Positions 45,803 to 55,438 of a stretch of DNA of 64,000 nucleotides are shown piece by piece (position 1 is the stretch's first letter; each line of letters opens with the position of its first letter). Under the pieces are notes generated by a model. The model was not told the origin of the DNA. It ran no database searches and saw nothing but the letters and a program-made list of their open reading frames with translations. The stretch is from Oceanospirillaceae bacterium (lineage in GTDB: Bacteria; Pseudomonadota; Gammaproteobacteria; Pseudomonadales; Balneatricaceae), in NCBI GenBank assembly GCA_003521845.1, contig DPHB01000024.1, positions 18,377-82,376 on the forward strand. The letters run 5' to 3'. Position numbers and translations under genes: made by a program.

Positions 45803-46030
45803 AAATAGTTTTGTCTAGCGGCCTAAATTACACTCACTCTAGCATGGACACCTATACCTATAAAGCGGTTCCCAGAGGCTTTACGCTTATGTTACATTGG
45901 CGCCATGCAACACCTAATTCTTTGGGCACATTTTGCCTCCACTACTGCTGCTTGGCAGGATTTTTTTCAGGGTGAGGACGCCGATCCAGACCCTGCATCT
46001 TTGTATACATAATATTTGTACATTTATATT

Positions 46031-46085
46031 GTAGGTCGGGTTTTAACCCGACAAATCATACGTGTCGGACTAAAGTCCGACCCAC
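46031..46085. repeat. Paired-hairpin intergenic repeat (BIME-like), copy 2
   Basis: It starts GTAGGTCGGGTTTTAACCCG and ends GTCGGACTAAAGTCCGACCC. Compared with copy 1 at 308-395 the two hairpins are the same apart from two bases, but the spacer is about 33 bases shorter. It ends 18 bases before the next start codon, much like copy 1 before aruF. Confidence 0.85.
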
Positions 46086-46103
46086 AAATACCCGAGGTAA
46101 GCC

Positions 46104-47411
46104 ATGCTAGGCTTAAAGAAACCCACGGACACCCGTGAACACACGCAATCTTATTATGCGGCGACGGCTAACAATGCTACCCGCTATGCCGAACTAAAAG
46201 GCACCATAAACACCGACATCGCCGTCATTGGCGGTGGTTTTAGTGGTGTTAATACTGCTCTAGAACTGGCTGAAAGAGGCTATAAAGTTGTGCTCTTAGA
46301 AGCCAACCGCATCGGCTGGGGCGCTACCGGCCGCAATGGCGGACAAGTCATCGGCGGTATTGGCCATGGCCATGAACGCTTCAAAAAACACATTGGCGAA
46401 ACTGGTATTAAAGCCCTTTATGACATGGGCAACGAATGTGTCGACATAGTCCAGCAACGCGTAGAGCAATATAAGATAGATTGCGACCTTACCATGGGAT
46501 ACATGGATGTGGCCCTAAAGCCCAGCCACATGCGTGACTTTGAGGAAGAAAAACAGCACATGGAAGCCATGGGCTATGCCCACCATCAAGAACTATTAAA
46601 CGCTGATCAAGTACGTGAAGAAGTGGGTTCCAATATCTATATCGGTGGCCTGCTTAATCGCACCGGTTACGGCCATTGCCATGTACTTAACTTGTGTCTA
46701 GGCGAAGCGGCGGCAGCGGCTTCTTTGGGTGTACAGGTTTATGAGCAATCCCGAGTCACCAAGCTACTGCAAGGTGATAAGCCTGTGGTTTACACGCAGC
46801 ATGGACAGGTCAACGCTCAGCATCTAGTGCTGTGCGGCAATGCCTATTTGGGAAATTTAGTGCCCAAAATAAATCGCCGCATACTGCCTGCCAACAGCTC
46901 AGTGGTGACTACCAAACCCCTTAGCCAAGATATGCTCAACAACCTCATACCCAACAACCGCGCCATTTGCGACCCGCGTACCGCCCTAGACTATTATCGC
47001 CTCACGGCCGATGGGCGCTTATTATTCGGCGGGCTATCCAATTACACAGGCCGCGAACCCAGTGATTTATTTGCTGTAATGCAACACAAAATCACCAAGG
47101 TATTCCCACAATTACAGGGCGTAGAGTTAGAACATGGTTGGAGCGGACAAATGGGCATTGGCATGAACCGCATGCCACAGTTGGGTCGTCTCAAGGGCAA
47201 TGTGTATTATGCTCAAGCCTACGCAGGGCACGGCGTAGCGCCCACCCATATCATGGGGCGCATCATTGCTGACATGATTGCCGGCCAAGCCGAACGTTTT
47301 GATATCTTTGCCAAGATACCCCACTATCCCTTCCCTGGTGGGCCACTATTGCGCACGCCGAGTTTTGCTTTGGCCATGATGTATTACAAATTGAAGGATG
47401 AATTGTTTTAA
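46104..47411 (+). CDS. FAD-dependent amine oxidoreductase (PuuB/DadA-like)
   Basis: The 435-residue flavoprotein has the dinucleotide-binding motif IAVIGGGFSGVNTALELAERGYKVVLLEANRIGWGATGRNGGQ, identical in layout to gamma-glutamylputrescine oxidase PuuB and related glycine/amine oxidases. The C-terminal part shows HGWSGQMGIGMNRMPQLG and YAQAYAGHGVAPTHIMG. It would oxidise a primary or secondary amine with oxygen. GAGG precedes the start. No other putrescine-pathway gene is adjacent, so substrate is open. Confidence 0.87.
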   Translation: MLGLKKPTDTREHTQSYYAATANNATRYAELKGTINTDIAVIGGGFSGVNTALELAERGYKVVLLEANRIGWGATGRNGGQVIGGIGHGHERFKKHIGETGIKALYDMGNECVDIVQQRVEQYKIDCDLTMGYMDVALKPSHMRDFEEEKQHMEAMGYAHHQELLNADQVREEVGSNIYIGGLLNRTGYGHCHVLNLCLGEAAAAASLGVQVYEQSRVTKLLQGDKPVVYTQHGQVNAQHLVLCGNAYLGNLVPKINRRILPANSSVVTTKPLSQDMLNNLIPNNRAICDPRTALDYYRLTADGRLLFGGLSNYTGREPSDLFAVMQHKITKVFPQLQGVELEHGWSGQMGIGMNRMPQLGRLKGNVYYAQAYAGHGVAPTHIMGRIIADMIAGQAERFDIFAKIPHYPFPGGPLLRTPSFALAMMYYKLKDELF

Positions 47412-47568
47412 AAACCTCACCCACTGACAAGTAAACTTATATTGACTTATCACATGCAATAGAGTTTTATATTAAATAATCCACTTATGCGTAATTTTAT
47501 ATCTAATTATGTAAAAATTAATATTATTTATATCAATAAACTTGCCCATGTTCGGAAAGAGGGAAATA

Positions 47569-49056
47569 GTGCCTAATTTAATATTCCCCCAAAATAATGC
47601 TGACTCTAATCGGTTGAGTAAACTCGTTGCTAAAGGCCAATTAAAACGTATACGCCAAGGTATCTATGCGGATGCGGATTGGAATGAGATCCCTCGCCTT
47701 CTCGAAAACAACTGGCATCAAATAGTTACCTATCTTTATCCCAGTGCTATTGCCTCTCATGCCACAGCTATCTTACTAAAACCACAAAACCGTGTTGTAC
47801 ACATTACAGCAGATGTGAAAATTCGCAAGAAAGTAGCCATTAGTGATGCCCTAATTATCGAAGTGCATCCAGGTGATACTCAGCAATTAACACAACCTTT
47901 CACACCCACTTTATGCAAAAGCGCGCCCGCTAGATATCTATTAGAAAACCTACAAACCGCTCATAAGGATGTTGCTGCTCCTAAAGCATTGGGCCGTAAA
48001 CGCGTAGAGCAAGAGCTATGTAATATACTGGCACGTTACGGTGAAGATGAATTAAATCAGATCCGCGATGACGCTAAAGACTACAGTCATGCAGTTGGGC
48101 TTAGCAAAGAATTTGAAAAATTGGATAGCCTCATCGGCGCCCTACAATCAACACATTCGATGAGTGAACTAACCACACCTAGAGCCCTAGCAATTTCCAA
48201 AAAAGAACCATTTGATGAACATCGAATATCTCTGTTTGAAACTTTCTTTCAATACTTAAATCAATGCCATTTACCTAACACGAGCTACACTTACAACAAA
48301 GCTGACTGGCGTAATCTAGCGTTTTATGAGAGTTATTTTTCAAACTACATAGAGGGCACTGAGTTTGAAATAGATGAAGCTGAAGAAATTGTCTTTGCAA
48401 GAAAAGAGGTGAAAAACCGCCATCAAGATAGTCACGATGTGTTATCTATATTTGACCTAGTTCAGGATTATACAGAGATGGCGACGGTACCCAATTCAGC
48501 GGCAGAACTGTTACAACTCCTACAACAACGACATGGCCTCATCATGCATGCAAGACCGGATAAGCGGCCGGGTGAGTTTAAAATAAAAGCGAACAAGGCT
48601 GGAGATACACTATTTGTTCTACCAGAAAATATTGAAGGCACTCTGACACAGGCATTCCCGCTTTATCAAACTCTTTCTGCTGGCATAGCGAGAGCCCTAT
48701 TTATGCAATTTTTGATTGCCGAAACCCATCCCTTTGATGATGGCAACGGACGCCTAGCCAGAATCATGATGAATGCAGAGCTAGTGGCTGCTGAGCAACA
48801 TAAAATCATTGTGCCTACAGTGCATAGGGACAGCTATGTAAACGGTTTAAGACAAGCCACTCGCTCTGGGCGTTTTCGTACTATAACCAAAGTGTTTACA
48901 GATTTGCAGGCCTATACCAGCAGTATTCCATGGCAAGACTATGGTGAAGCTAAAGCCACACTAGAATCACAATATGCCAATAGGTTGCCAGACGAAGGGG
49001 TCGCCGTTTTCAATAGGCATATTGCTAAATACAATATTCCATTGCCACCAGGTTAA
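47569..49056 (+). CDS. AbiEi-like winged-helix / Fic domain fusion protein
   Basis: The N-terminal 60-150 residues (NRLSKLVAKGQLKRIRQGIYADADW, then YPSAIASHATAILLKP) resemble AbiEi-type antitoxin/transcriptional regulator domains. A Fic AMPylation domain follows: the inhibitory-helix motif S258-x3-E262-G in SNYIEGTEFEIDEAEEI, and the catalytic HPFDDGNGRLARIMM around residues 387-401 with all consensus residues. The ATP-transferring activity should therefore be self-inhibited (class II). GTG 47569 with AGAGGG upstream is the preferred start; ATG 47548 is possible. The upstream region is markedly AT-rich, which hints at recent transfer. Confidence 0.82.
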   Translation: MPNLIFPQNNADSNRLSKLVAKGQLKRIRQGIYADADWNEIPRLLENNWHQIVTYLYPSAIASHATAILLKPQNRVVHITADVKIRKKVAISDALIIEVHPGDTQQLTQPFTPTLCKSAPARYLLENLQTAHKDVAAPKALGRKRVEQELCNILARYGEDELNQIRDDAKDYSHAVGLSKEFEKLDSLIGALQSTHSMSELTTPRALAISKKEPFDEHRISLFETFFQYLNQCHLPNTSYTYNKADWRNLAFYESYFSNYIEGTEFEIDEAEEIVFARKEVKNRHQDSHDVLSIFDLVQDYTEMATVPNSAAELLQLLQQRHGLIMHARPDKRPGEFKIKANKAGDTLFVLPENIEGTLTQAFPLYQTLSAGIARALFMQFLIAETHPFDDGNGRLARIMMNAELVAAEQHKIIVPTVHRDSYVNGLRQATRSGRFRTITKVFTDLQAYTSSIPWQDYGEAKATLESQYANRLPDEGVAVFNRHIAKYNIPLPPG

Positions 49057-49103
49057 ATACCAACTTACACTATTACCATCACACTAGTTAATGGATACTG
49101 ACC

Positions 49104-49769
49104 ATGAGCAACTCACCGAACTACCTTTTTGCCGCCAAAGACAAGCCTAGCTTGCCGATTCGCCAAGTACCTTTGCTTATTGCCAACGAGGAAAATCTAA
49201 AGGGTTATGGTTTTCTGGTGGATGATCCTGACCATTGTGAAGTAGAAATTGTCACCTGGCCGGCCCAAGGTTGGCGCCCGATAGATGCAGGTACGGGCAA
49301 CGAAGGCGGTACTATAGAAGGCATATTCCATTGCCATTGGGACGGTGATGTCCTTATGGGCCGCAACGATGCCGTTTCCGGTCATTATGTATTAGGCTGG
49401 AGTCAAGATCCTCAACAAGCGCAAACTCAAACGCCTTCGGCGCCTCGGGAACAAGTGTTGTTATGGCATATGAACTACCATCCCGATGGTGGACAAATGT
49501 TCTTCCCGCAACAAAATAAACCCTTTGTTGTGCCTTTAGCATTACCCGGAGATGACCTGCAGCCTGAACAAATCGTGGCCTTTTGGTGTGATGGTAGCCA
49601 AGGCTTGTATATTCATCCTAATATTTGGCACGAAGGTATTTTCCCTTGCCTTGATGAACAGTCCTTTCGCGACCGTCAGGGTAAGGTTCACGGCCGCGTC
49701 AGTTGCGACCTAGGCCAAGAATTCGGCTGCTATCTTGGTGTGCCCTTGCCTACAGAGCAACCCTATTAG
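49104..49769 (+). CDS. Ureidoglycolate lyase-like cupin protein
   Basis: The 221-residue protein has AllA-type features: VPLLIANEENLKGYGFLVDD, the central FHCHWDGDVLMGRND, MNYHPDGGQMFFPQQNKPFVVPLALPGDDL and IHPNIWHEGIFPCLDEQ. AllA converts ureidoglycolate to glyoxylate and urea. No other allantoin-pathway gene is in the window and the protein is longer than E. coli AllA (160), so a related but different substrate is plausible. Confidence 0.72.
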   Translation: MSNSPNYLFAAKDKPSLPIRQVPLLIANEENLKGYGFLVDDPDHCEVEIVTWPAQGWRPIDAGTGNEGGTIEGIFHCHWDGDVLMGRNDAVSGHYVLGWSQDPQQAQTQTPSAPREQVLLWHMNYHPDGGQMFFPQQNKPFVVPLALPGDDLQPEQIVAFWCDGSQGLYIHPNIWHEGIFPCLDEQSFRDRQGKVHGRVSCDLGQEFGCYLGVPLPTEQPY

Positions 49770-49800
49770 TTCTCATAAACAAACTTAACTGAGGTTAATC

Positions 49801-50400
49801 ATGGCCGATCAGCAAACGCTAGATGTGTATAACGCCAAAGCAGCAGAGTACGCCAACCTGCCAGAATCTGGCGTGCATCACACGATTAAACGATTTGCAG
49901 AACATCTCACTCGTGGTACAAAACTCTTAGATTTAGGCTGTGGCCATGGTGTTAACAGTGCCTATTTTCGAGATCTAGGGTTTGCAGTGGAAGCATGGGA
50001 TGCTTCCACTGCTATGCAAAAAATTGCCAAACAAGAGTTTGATATAGACGTTGTTCTGAAAACCTTTGACGAGCTACAATGTTCACCAACCTACGGGGCC
50101 ATATGCGCCAACTACAGTTTGCTACATGCCAATCCCGAGCAGTTACCCGTCTATCTCACAGCCATCGCTAATGCGTTAATACCGGGTGGTCTTTTGCACC
50201 TAGGCATGAAATTAGGCACGGGGACAGAACGTGACAGTATAGGCCGCTTTTACGCTTATTATGCGGAACAACAATTATTAGACTGGCTGAGTGAGCGAGG
50301 TTTAGAAATTGAGTTCAGCCATCAAAGCGTGTTTGCAGGACTAGCAGGCAACCCCAAAACTGGCATTGCCATTCACGCTAGAAAAGCACCTGCTCCATAA
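49801..50400 (+). CDS. Class I SAM-dependent methyltransferase
   Basis: The 199-residue protein carries motif I LLDLGCGHGVNSAYF, the acidic ribose-binding residue in VEAWDASTAM, and the later GGLLHLGMKLGTGTERDS segment. The fold and length fit small-molecule methyltransferases of the UbiE/TehB type. It is 31 bases after the AllA-like gene and 25 before the next, so co-transcription is likely. Substrate unknown. Confidence 0.88.
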   Translation: MADQQTLDVYNAKAAEYANLPESGVHHTIKRFAEHLTRGTKLLDLGCGHGVNSAYFRDLGFAVEAWDASTAMQKIAKQEFDIDVVLKTFDELQCSPTYGAICANYSLLHANPEQLPVYLTAIANALIPGGLLHLGMKLGTGTERDSIGRFYAYYAEQQLLDWLSERGLEIEFSHQSVFAGLAGNPKTGIAIHARKAPAP

Positions 50401-50425
50401 CCCAACAACCGCTTAAGAGAACACC

Positions 50426-51478
50426 ATGACAACAGCCAGAGTGCCAAGATTACATGGCTTAGATTTAGCCCGCTACCTCGCCTTTATTGGCATGGTCATC
50501 GTCAATTTCAGTGTCGTAATGGGTGCTGAAGACAGCCCTGGTTTTGTTGGCGCTTTGGTAAGTTCCTTTCAGGGACGGGCGGCGGCTACCTTTGTGGTGC
50601 TAGCTGGCGTGGGTTTGGGTCTCTCTATCAACAAAGGTAGCTTTGAGGGGGCATTACTACTAACCAGCAAACGCGCTTTGTTTTTATTCATAGTCGGCCT
50701 AATTAATATGTTGGTGTTCCCAGCTGACATACTGCATTACTATGCCTTCTACTTCTTCTTTGGCATCCTGCTAACGCGCTATAGTAGCGGCTTGCTTTGG
50801 TGCATCATTCTGGCCCTCAATATAGCCAGCCTTGTGCTAATTATGACTCTGGACTTTGAACAGGGCTGGAACTTTGCAACCCTCGACTATTTGGACTTTT
50901 GGCAGCCAGCAGGCTTTGTCAGAAACCTCTTCTTCAATGGTTGGCACCCTGTTATACCCTGGCTGGGCTTTTTTCTGTTTGGCCTTATCCTTAGTCGTAT
51001 GAGTCTCTCTAATAAAACCACTCAAGTACGCCTACTCTTAGGAGGAAGCTTAGTATTTGTCGTGGTCGAACTAAGCAGCCAACAGTTAAAACAAATCCTC
51101 GCAGACAACGAAGCTTTGACCATTCTAGTAGCTACTGATGCCATGCCAGCTATGCCCCTCTACACAATCGCCGGTATGAGCATGGCCTGCATTGTCATAA
51201 GCCTGTGTTTAATGCTGGGAGAACGCCTAGCAGCTAGCCAACTACTACGCCGCTTAAGTGCGCCTGGTAAACAAACCCTCACCCTGTATATCGCACACAT
51301 CCTAATAGGCATGGGCATCTTAGATACAATGGGGATGTTGGCTGAACAACAAACTCCAACCACCGCCCTGACATCTGCCTTACTATTCAGTATTGCTTGT
51401 TTAATTTATGCTAACCTATGGCAAGCTAAATTCTCTCGCGGACCTCTTGAAGGGCTGATGCGAAAACTCACTGGATAA
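50426..51478 (+). CDS. Multi-pass membrane protein, DUF418/HGSNAT-like acyltransferase family
   Basis: The 350-residue protein has about ten hydrophobic segments. It starts RVPRLHGLDLARYLAFIGMVIVNFSVVMG, the typical beginning of heparan-alpha-glucosaminide N-acetyltransferase-like and DUF418 membrane proteins, and ends with LTLYIAHILIGMGILD, the C-terminal His-containing motif of DUF418. Members are proposed membrane acyltransferases; role unproven. Five bases separate it from the DsbA-like gene. Confidence 0.8.
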   Translation: MTTARVPRLHGLDLARYLAFIGMVIVNFSVVMGAEDSPGFVGALVSSFQGRAAATFVVLAGVGLGLSINKGSFEGALLLTSKRALFLFIVGLINMLVFPADILHYYAFYFFFGILLTRYSSGLLWCIILALNIASLVLIMTLDFEQGWNFATLDYLDFWQPAGFVRNLFFNGWHPVIPWLGFFLFGLILSRMSLSNKTTQVRLLLGGSLVFVVVELSSQQLKQILADNEALTILVATDAMPAMPLYTIAGMSMACIVISLCLMLGERLAASQLLRRLSAPGKQTLTLYIAHILIGMGILDTMGMLAEQQTPTTALTSALLFSIACLIYANLWQAKFSRGPLEGLMRKLTG

Positions 51479-51483
51479 GTATT

Positions 51484-52107
51484 ATGGTTACAACTACAAA
51501 AACCAAGCTATATTATTTTCATGATCCTATGTGTAGTTGGTGCTGGGCTTTTCGCCCCGTGTGGCAACGCCTCATGGCATCCTTACCGGATCACATTAGC
51601 GTGGAATATGTAGAAGGTGGCTTGGCAGCCGACTCAGATGTAGCTATGTCCAAAGCCATGCAGGAATCTATCCAGACTATTTGGCGGCAAATAGAACGAC
51701 AAGTGCCTGGCACCGAATTTAATTATGAATTTTGGCAGCTATGCCAACCGAGGCGCTCTACCTATCCCGCCTGCCGAGCACTAATCGCAGCAGACAAATT
51801 GGGCTACTACGAACAGATGCTCATGGCCATTCAGGAAGCCTACTACCTACATGCACAAAACCCTTCCAATGATGAGACTTTGGTAAACTTGGCGGTGATG
51901 GAGGGTATGGAAGAAGACAACTTTCGTCAGTTCTTACATAGTCCTGAGACCGACAGACAACTACAAAAAAACCTCTCTTTATGCCACGAATATGGCGTGC
52001 AAGGATTCCCTAGTTTGATTTTAAAGAGAGGCAATAGTAGCGTACAAATCCCAGTGGATTATCGCTCTGAACAGCCCACGCTAATGGCGATTAAACAGCT
52101 AAGTTAA
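51484..52107 (+). CDS. DsbA family (FrnE-like) thiol oxidoreductase
   Basis: The 207-residue protein has a thioredoxin-fold CxxC site, FHDPMCSWCWAFRPVW, at residues 10-25, and the cis-Pro loop GVQGFPSLIL near residue 175. A large helical insertion lies between, as in DsbA/FrnE. It has no signal peptide, so it is cytoplasmic. LHAQNPSNDETLVNLA fits the FrnE subgroup. It is the last gene in the run beginning at the AllA-like gene. Confidence 0.87.
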   Translation: MVTTTKTKLYYFHDPMCSWCWAFRPVWQRLMASLPDHISVEYVEGGLAADSDVAMSKAMQESIQTIWRQIERQVPGTEFNYEFWQLCQPRRSTYPACRALIAADKLGYYEQMLMAIQEAYYLHAQNPSNDETLVNLAVMEGMEEDNFRQFLHSPETDRQLQKNLSLCHEYGVQGFPSLILKRGNSSVQIPVDYRSEQPTLMAIKQLS

Positions 52108-52198
52108 CATGTGGAGTAAGGCCACAGGTCTGACCCTTTACCTAAAAACCCTACCAGCGAGCTACGCCCCCAACCTCGAAGCGGCAGGCAGATCTCTG

Positions 52199-53608
52199 TC
52201 ACTGACGAAGGTGGGTAATTTTTAATGACCTTTGATGAGCTTGGAATGTATCGTCATCTGAGCATAAAAGCTGATCTTTTTCGGCTCTTTTCATGAGTCG
52301 TTCAGCCAAAATAAAGGAGACAATGGCAACCACTATACCACCTGCCATTTGTCCTATTAATACTCCCTCAGCTCCCCAATATTGCGCACCAAAATACACA
52401 AAGGGAACAATACCTAAGGTGTTACGTCCCCAGTTCACCCACGTTGAATAGAAAGGATGCCCTAGGTTGTTGTAAGCGGCATTGCCTATAAAGATCACAC
52501 CGTTAAATATCCAAGCTAACGATAAGGGTCCACAAAACAAATATATAAGGTCGCGAGCCAAGCCTGTGGCATCGAATAAATCAGCAATGGTACCGCGCAA
52601 CAGGTACAAGACAACCACCACAGGAATAACGTAAGCCACAATAAGCAGCATGCTACTGTTAAATGCTTGCTTTACCCGGCCATGCTGGGCGGCACCAAAA
52701 TTTTGCCCAATAATCGGCCCAATAGCTCCCGACATGGCGAAAATCAAAGCAAAGGCAATGGGTGTAAGCCGGCCAATAATGGCCATACCGGCAACCGCCG
52801 ATTCGCCAAACTCTGACACCACTTTAATGACATAGCCCCCACCTATAGGAGCGGCTACGTTAGCCAGCATAGCGGGAACGGCAATAGCGGCAATCGGTTT
52901 TAGGTCTTGCTTCATGGCCCGCAGAGACAAACGAGCAAAGCCGTTATAGCGGCGCACAATATACCAAACAGCTAACATGGCCATTGAAATGCGGGACAAT
53001 ACCGAAGCCCATGCGGCACCATCCAAGCCTAAATTAAAAGTAAATATAAAAATGGGATCGAGAATAATATTTACCAAGCCAGCTACCAGCGTCACCGTCA
53101 TCGATAATTGCGCTGCCCCATGACTACGTAATGCTGCGGAGGCCACGATACCGACCAGTAGGATGGGCATGCTTGGTATGAGTATTTCCAGGTAGGAGAC
53201 GGCCAGTTCTTGTGTATTGCCCTTGGCGCCTATTAGCGCGGTTAAAGCATGCAGATTGGTATAGATGAGGCTGGCAAAGATCACCGAAAATACCAACCCA
53301 ACAATGAGTACGTGGGTGAGAAGTTGGGTAGCGAGTTGCGGTTTATTTTGCCCCAGTGACTTAGCCACCATAGCTCCACCCGCAATCGCCATACCGATAC
53401 TAATTGACGTGGTCATGAATAAGATGGTGCCAGCAAAACCGATGGCTGCCGCTAATTCATCCACTCCCAACATGGAAATAAACAACATGTCGACTAGGTC
53501 GACGGCAAATAACGCAACAAAACCAATAGCCGATGTCAGTGACATGGTGATAATGTGATGCGTTAAATTACCTGTGAGAAATTTAGCTTGTGTAGGCATT
53601 TCGCCCAT
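52199..53608 (-). CDS. MATE family multidrug/Na+ antiporter
   Basis: The 469-residue protein has about 12 hydrophobic segments in two homologous halves. The MATE pattern DLVDMLFISMLGVDELAAAIGFAG in TM2 and the second-half GAIGPIIGQNFGAAQHGRVKQAFNSSM are clear. The DinF/NorM subgroup cannot be resolved. It exports cationic compounds in exchange for Na+ or H+. It is alone on its strand here. Confidence 0.9.
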   Translation of the reverse strand: MGEMPTQAKFLTGNLTHHIITMSLTSAIGFVALFAVDLVDMLFISMLGVDELAAAIGFAGTILFMTTSISIGMAIAGGAMVAKSLGQNKPQLATQLLTHVLIVGLVFSVIFASLIYTNLHALTALIGAKGNTQELAVSYLEILIPSMPILLVGIVASAALRSHGAAQLSMTVTLVAGLVNIILDPIFIFTFNLGLDGAAWASVLSRISMAMLAVWYIVRRYNGFARLSLRAMKQDLKPIAAIAVPAMLANVAAPIGGGYVIKVVSEFGESAVAGMAIIGRLTPIAFALIFAMSGAIGPIIGQNFGAAQHGRVKQAFNSSMLLIVAYVIPVVVVLYLLRGTIADLFDATGLARDLIYLFCGPLSLAWIFNGVIFIGNAAYNNLGHPFYSTWVNWGRNTLGIVPFVYFGAQYWGAEGVLIGQMAGGIVVAIVSFILAERLMKRAEKDQLLCSDDDTFQAHQRSLKITHLRQ

Positions 53609-53718
53609 GGTTTTTTGCCTTTATTGCGCCGTTACTAGTATACCTTGAAAGGCAGCGTTAACAGGGATAGCCATGTATGCAACTATAGTTGATTGGCAAG
53701 GTTTTGCTTGTTTCGAGC

Positions 53719-53770
53719 AAAAAAAGCCGCTCCGCACACCTTATGTTGGTGGCGATTGAGCAGCTTCTTT
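53719..53770 (-). terminator. Rho-independent terminator for mmsA
   Basis: Read on the minus strand, AAGCTGCTC pairs with GAGCGGCTT across a loop that itself can pair (CGCCACC with GGTGTGCG), followed by a run of seven T. It lies about 45 bases beyond the methylmalonate-semialdehyde dehydrogenase stop codon in the direction of its transcription. Confidence 0.7.
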
Positions 53771-53779
53771 AATATGCGG

Positions 53780-53800
53780 GGTCAGACCTCAGGTCTGACC
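53780..53800. repeat. Short REP-like palindrome, GGTCAGACCT
   Basis: Arms GGTCAGACCT and AGGTCTGACC (10 bases each) flank one base. It is preceded by GCGG, so the segment reads GGGGTCAGACCT, a divergent member of the GGGGTCAGACCCC family found at 1728-1770, 41709-41740 and around the transposase. Confidence 0.75.
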
Positions 53801-53812
53801 TAATCTATAATA

Positions 53813-55312
53813 CTACTTCATAGAAATAGTTGTATTCACACCTTCTGATACTTCTTCTGGCTCAAACCAACGCACCGAAACCGTGTGCGTTTGGGTCCAG
53901 AACTGTACTGCTTGCGAACCGTTAGGGCCTAGGTCACCTAGCTTGGAAGCACGGGAACCAGTGAAGCTAAAGTAGGCAACAGGCACAGGGATTGGAATAT
54001 TGATACCGATCTGACCAACGTCAATGTTGTTTTCGAAGTGACGCGCGTTCCAGCCTGAGTTAGTAAAGATAGACGTACCATTACCATTTGGGTTGGCGTT
54101 GATGATATCGATAGCGCTTTGAATGTCGTCGGACTCCATCATACACATCACAGGGCCAAAAATTTCTTGGCTGTATACATCCATGTCGGTAGTAACGTCA
54201 CTGAAGATAGTGGGTGCCACAAAGTTACCATTGTCATAGCCATCAACAACTGGATCACGGCCATCTAGCAACAAGCTTGCGCCCTGCTCAACACCAGACG
54301 CAATCAAACCTTGTACACGTTGCTTGGCTTGTGGGGATACTAGTGGGCCTAGGTCGGCAGCGCGGTTGCTACCAGCATCGATCGTCATGGCCTTGGCCTT
54401 TGCTACGATTTCTGGCAACCAGCTCTTCGCTTCGCCAACCAAAATAGCCACAGAGTTAGCCATACAGCGCTGGCCAGCAGCACCAAAGCAAGAACCCAAC
54501 AAGTGGTTGATAGCTTGATCTTTGTTGGCATCAGGCATAATTACACAGTGGTTCTTAGCACCCATCATGCACTGAGCACGAATACCGGCTTCGCTAGCAC
54601 GACGGTACAAAGAAGTACCAACGTGAGTAGAACCAATGAAAGATAAAGCCTTTACATCAGGGTGTGAAGCCAGGTGGTTAGCTACATCAGCACCACCGTG
54701 TACCACGTTTAGTACACCAGCAGGCAGGCCAACTTCATAAGCTAGCTGCGCCAAGAACATAGTAGAAGTAGGATCTTGTTCAGAAGGCTTTAAGACAAAG
54801 GTGTTGCCTAAAGCGATAGCAATCGGGAACATGAAGCAAGGCAACATGATAGGGAAGTTAAAGGCAGTGATACCTACGCCCACACCTAGTGGCTTGTTAA
54901 GGGTATAAACGTTAACGTTACCAGCGACGTTGTCAGCTAGTTCGCCAAGCTGTAGCTTCGTTACCATGCAGGCGTTTTCAATCGCTTCGATACCACGGCC
55001 AACTTCGCCTTCCGCATCAGGTAGAGTCTTACCGTGCTCTAGGGTAATCAACTCAGCAATATGCGTTGTGTTTTGACGCACTAGGTGCAAGAAAGCCAAT
55101 AGAAACTGTTGACGCTTGGCCAAGGAAACCTTGCGCCAGCTAGTGAAAGCTTGTTTGGCATTAGCAACGGCTTCGTCGACTTCGTCCAAGGTGGCAAAAG
55201 GCACCTGAGCAACAACTTCTTGGGTAGCTGGGTTTAATACGTCGATCCAAGTGCCACTAGTAGAAAAAACTTCTTGGCCATTGATTAACATGGGGACTTT
55301 ACGAATGCTCAT
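53813..55312 (-). CDS. mmsA: CoA-acylating methylmalonate-semialdehyde dehydrogenase
   Basis: The 499-residue aldehyde dehydrogenase converts methylmalonate semialdehyde to propionyl-CoA and malonate semialdehyde to acetyl-CoA (valine, inositol and beta-alanine breakdown). It has GVGVGITAFNFPIMLPCFMFPIA, the NAD loop FIGSTHVGTSLY, MMGAKNHCVIMPDA and the catalytic Cys in GAAGQRCMANSVAILVG. The usual Glu of other aldehyde dehydrogenases is Asn here (AKNHC), the MmsA hallmark. Single gene followed by a terminator. Confidence 0.93.
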   Translation of the reverse strand: MSIRKVPMLINGQEVFSTSGTWIDVLNPATQEVVAQVPFATLDEVDEAVANAKQAFTSWRKVSLAKRQQFLLAFLHLVRQNTTHIAELITLEHGKTLPDAEGEVGRGIEAIENACMVTKLQLGELADNVAGNVNVYTLNKPLGVGVGITAFNFPIMLPCFMFPIAIALGNTFVLKPSEQDPTSTMFLAQLAYEVGLPAGVLNVVHGGADVANHLASHPDVKALSFIGSTHVGTSLYRRASEAGIRAQCMMGAKNHCVIMPDANKDQAINHLLGSCFGAAGQRCMANSVAILVGEAKSWLPEIVAKAKAMTIDAGSNRAADLGPLVSPQAKQRVQGLIASGVEQGASLLLDGRDPVVDGYDNGNFVAPTIFSDVTTDMDVYSQEIFGPVMCMMESDDIQSAIDIINANPNGNGTSIFTNSGWNARHFENNIDVGQIGINIPIPVPVAYFSFTGSRASKLGDLGPNGSQAVQFWTQTHTVSVRWFEPEEVSEGVNTTISMK

Positions 55313-55438
55313 GGTCTGCCTCGTTATTTAACTTAACTAAGTACCCCAATATTGAGGGGCACACAATGGCAGCTACTTTTACACAGTGCAAAGCATTTGG
55401 GTATTAGAGAAGTATCTAATATCGGCCGTTTATTAAGC

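Noticed and set aside
45905..46012. A 35-codon frame starting MQHLILWAHF
   Set aside because: No ribosome-binding site or recognisable family, and it sits just before the paired-hairpin repeat; not enough to call a gene.
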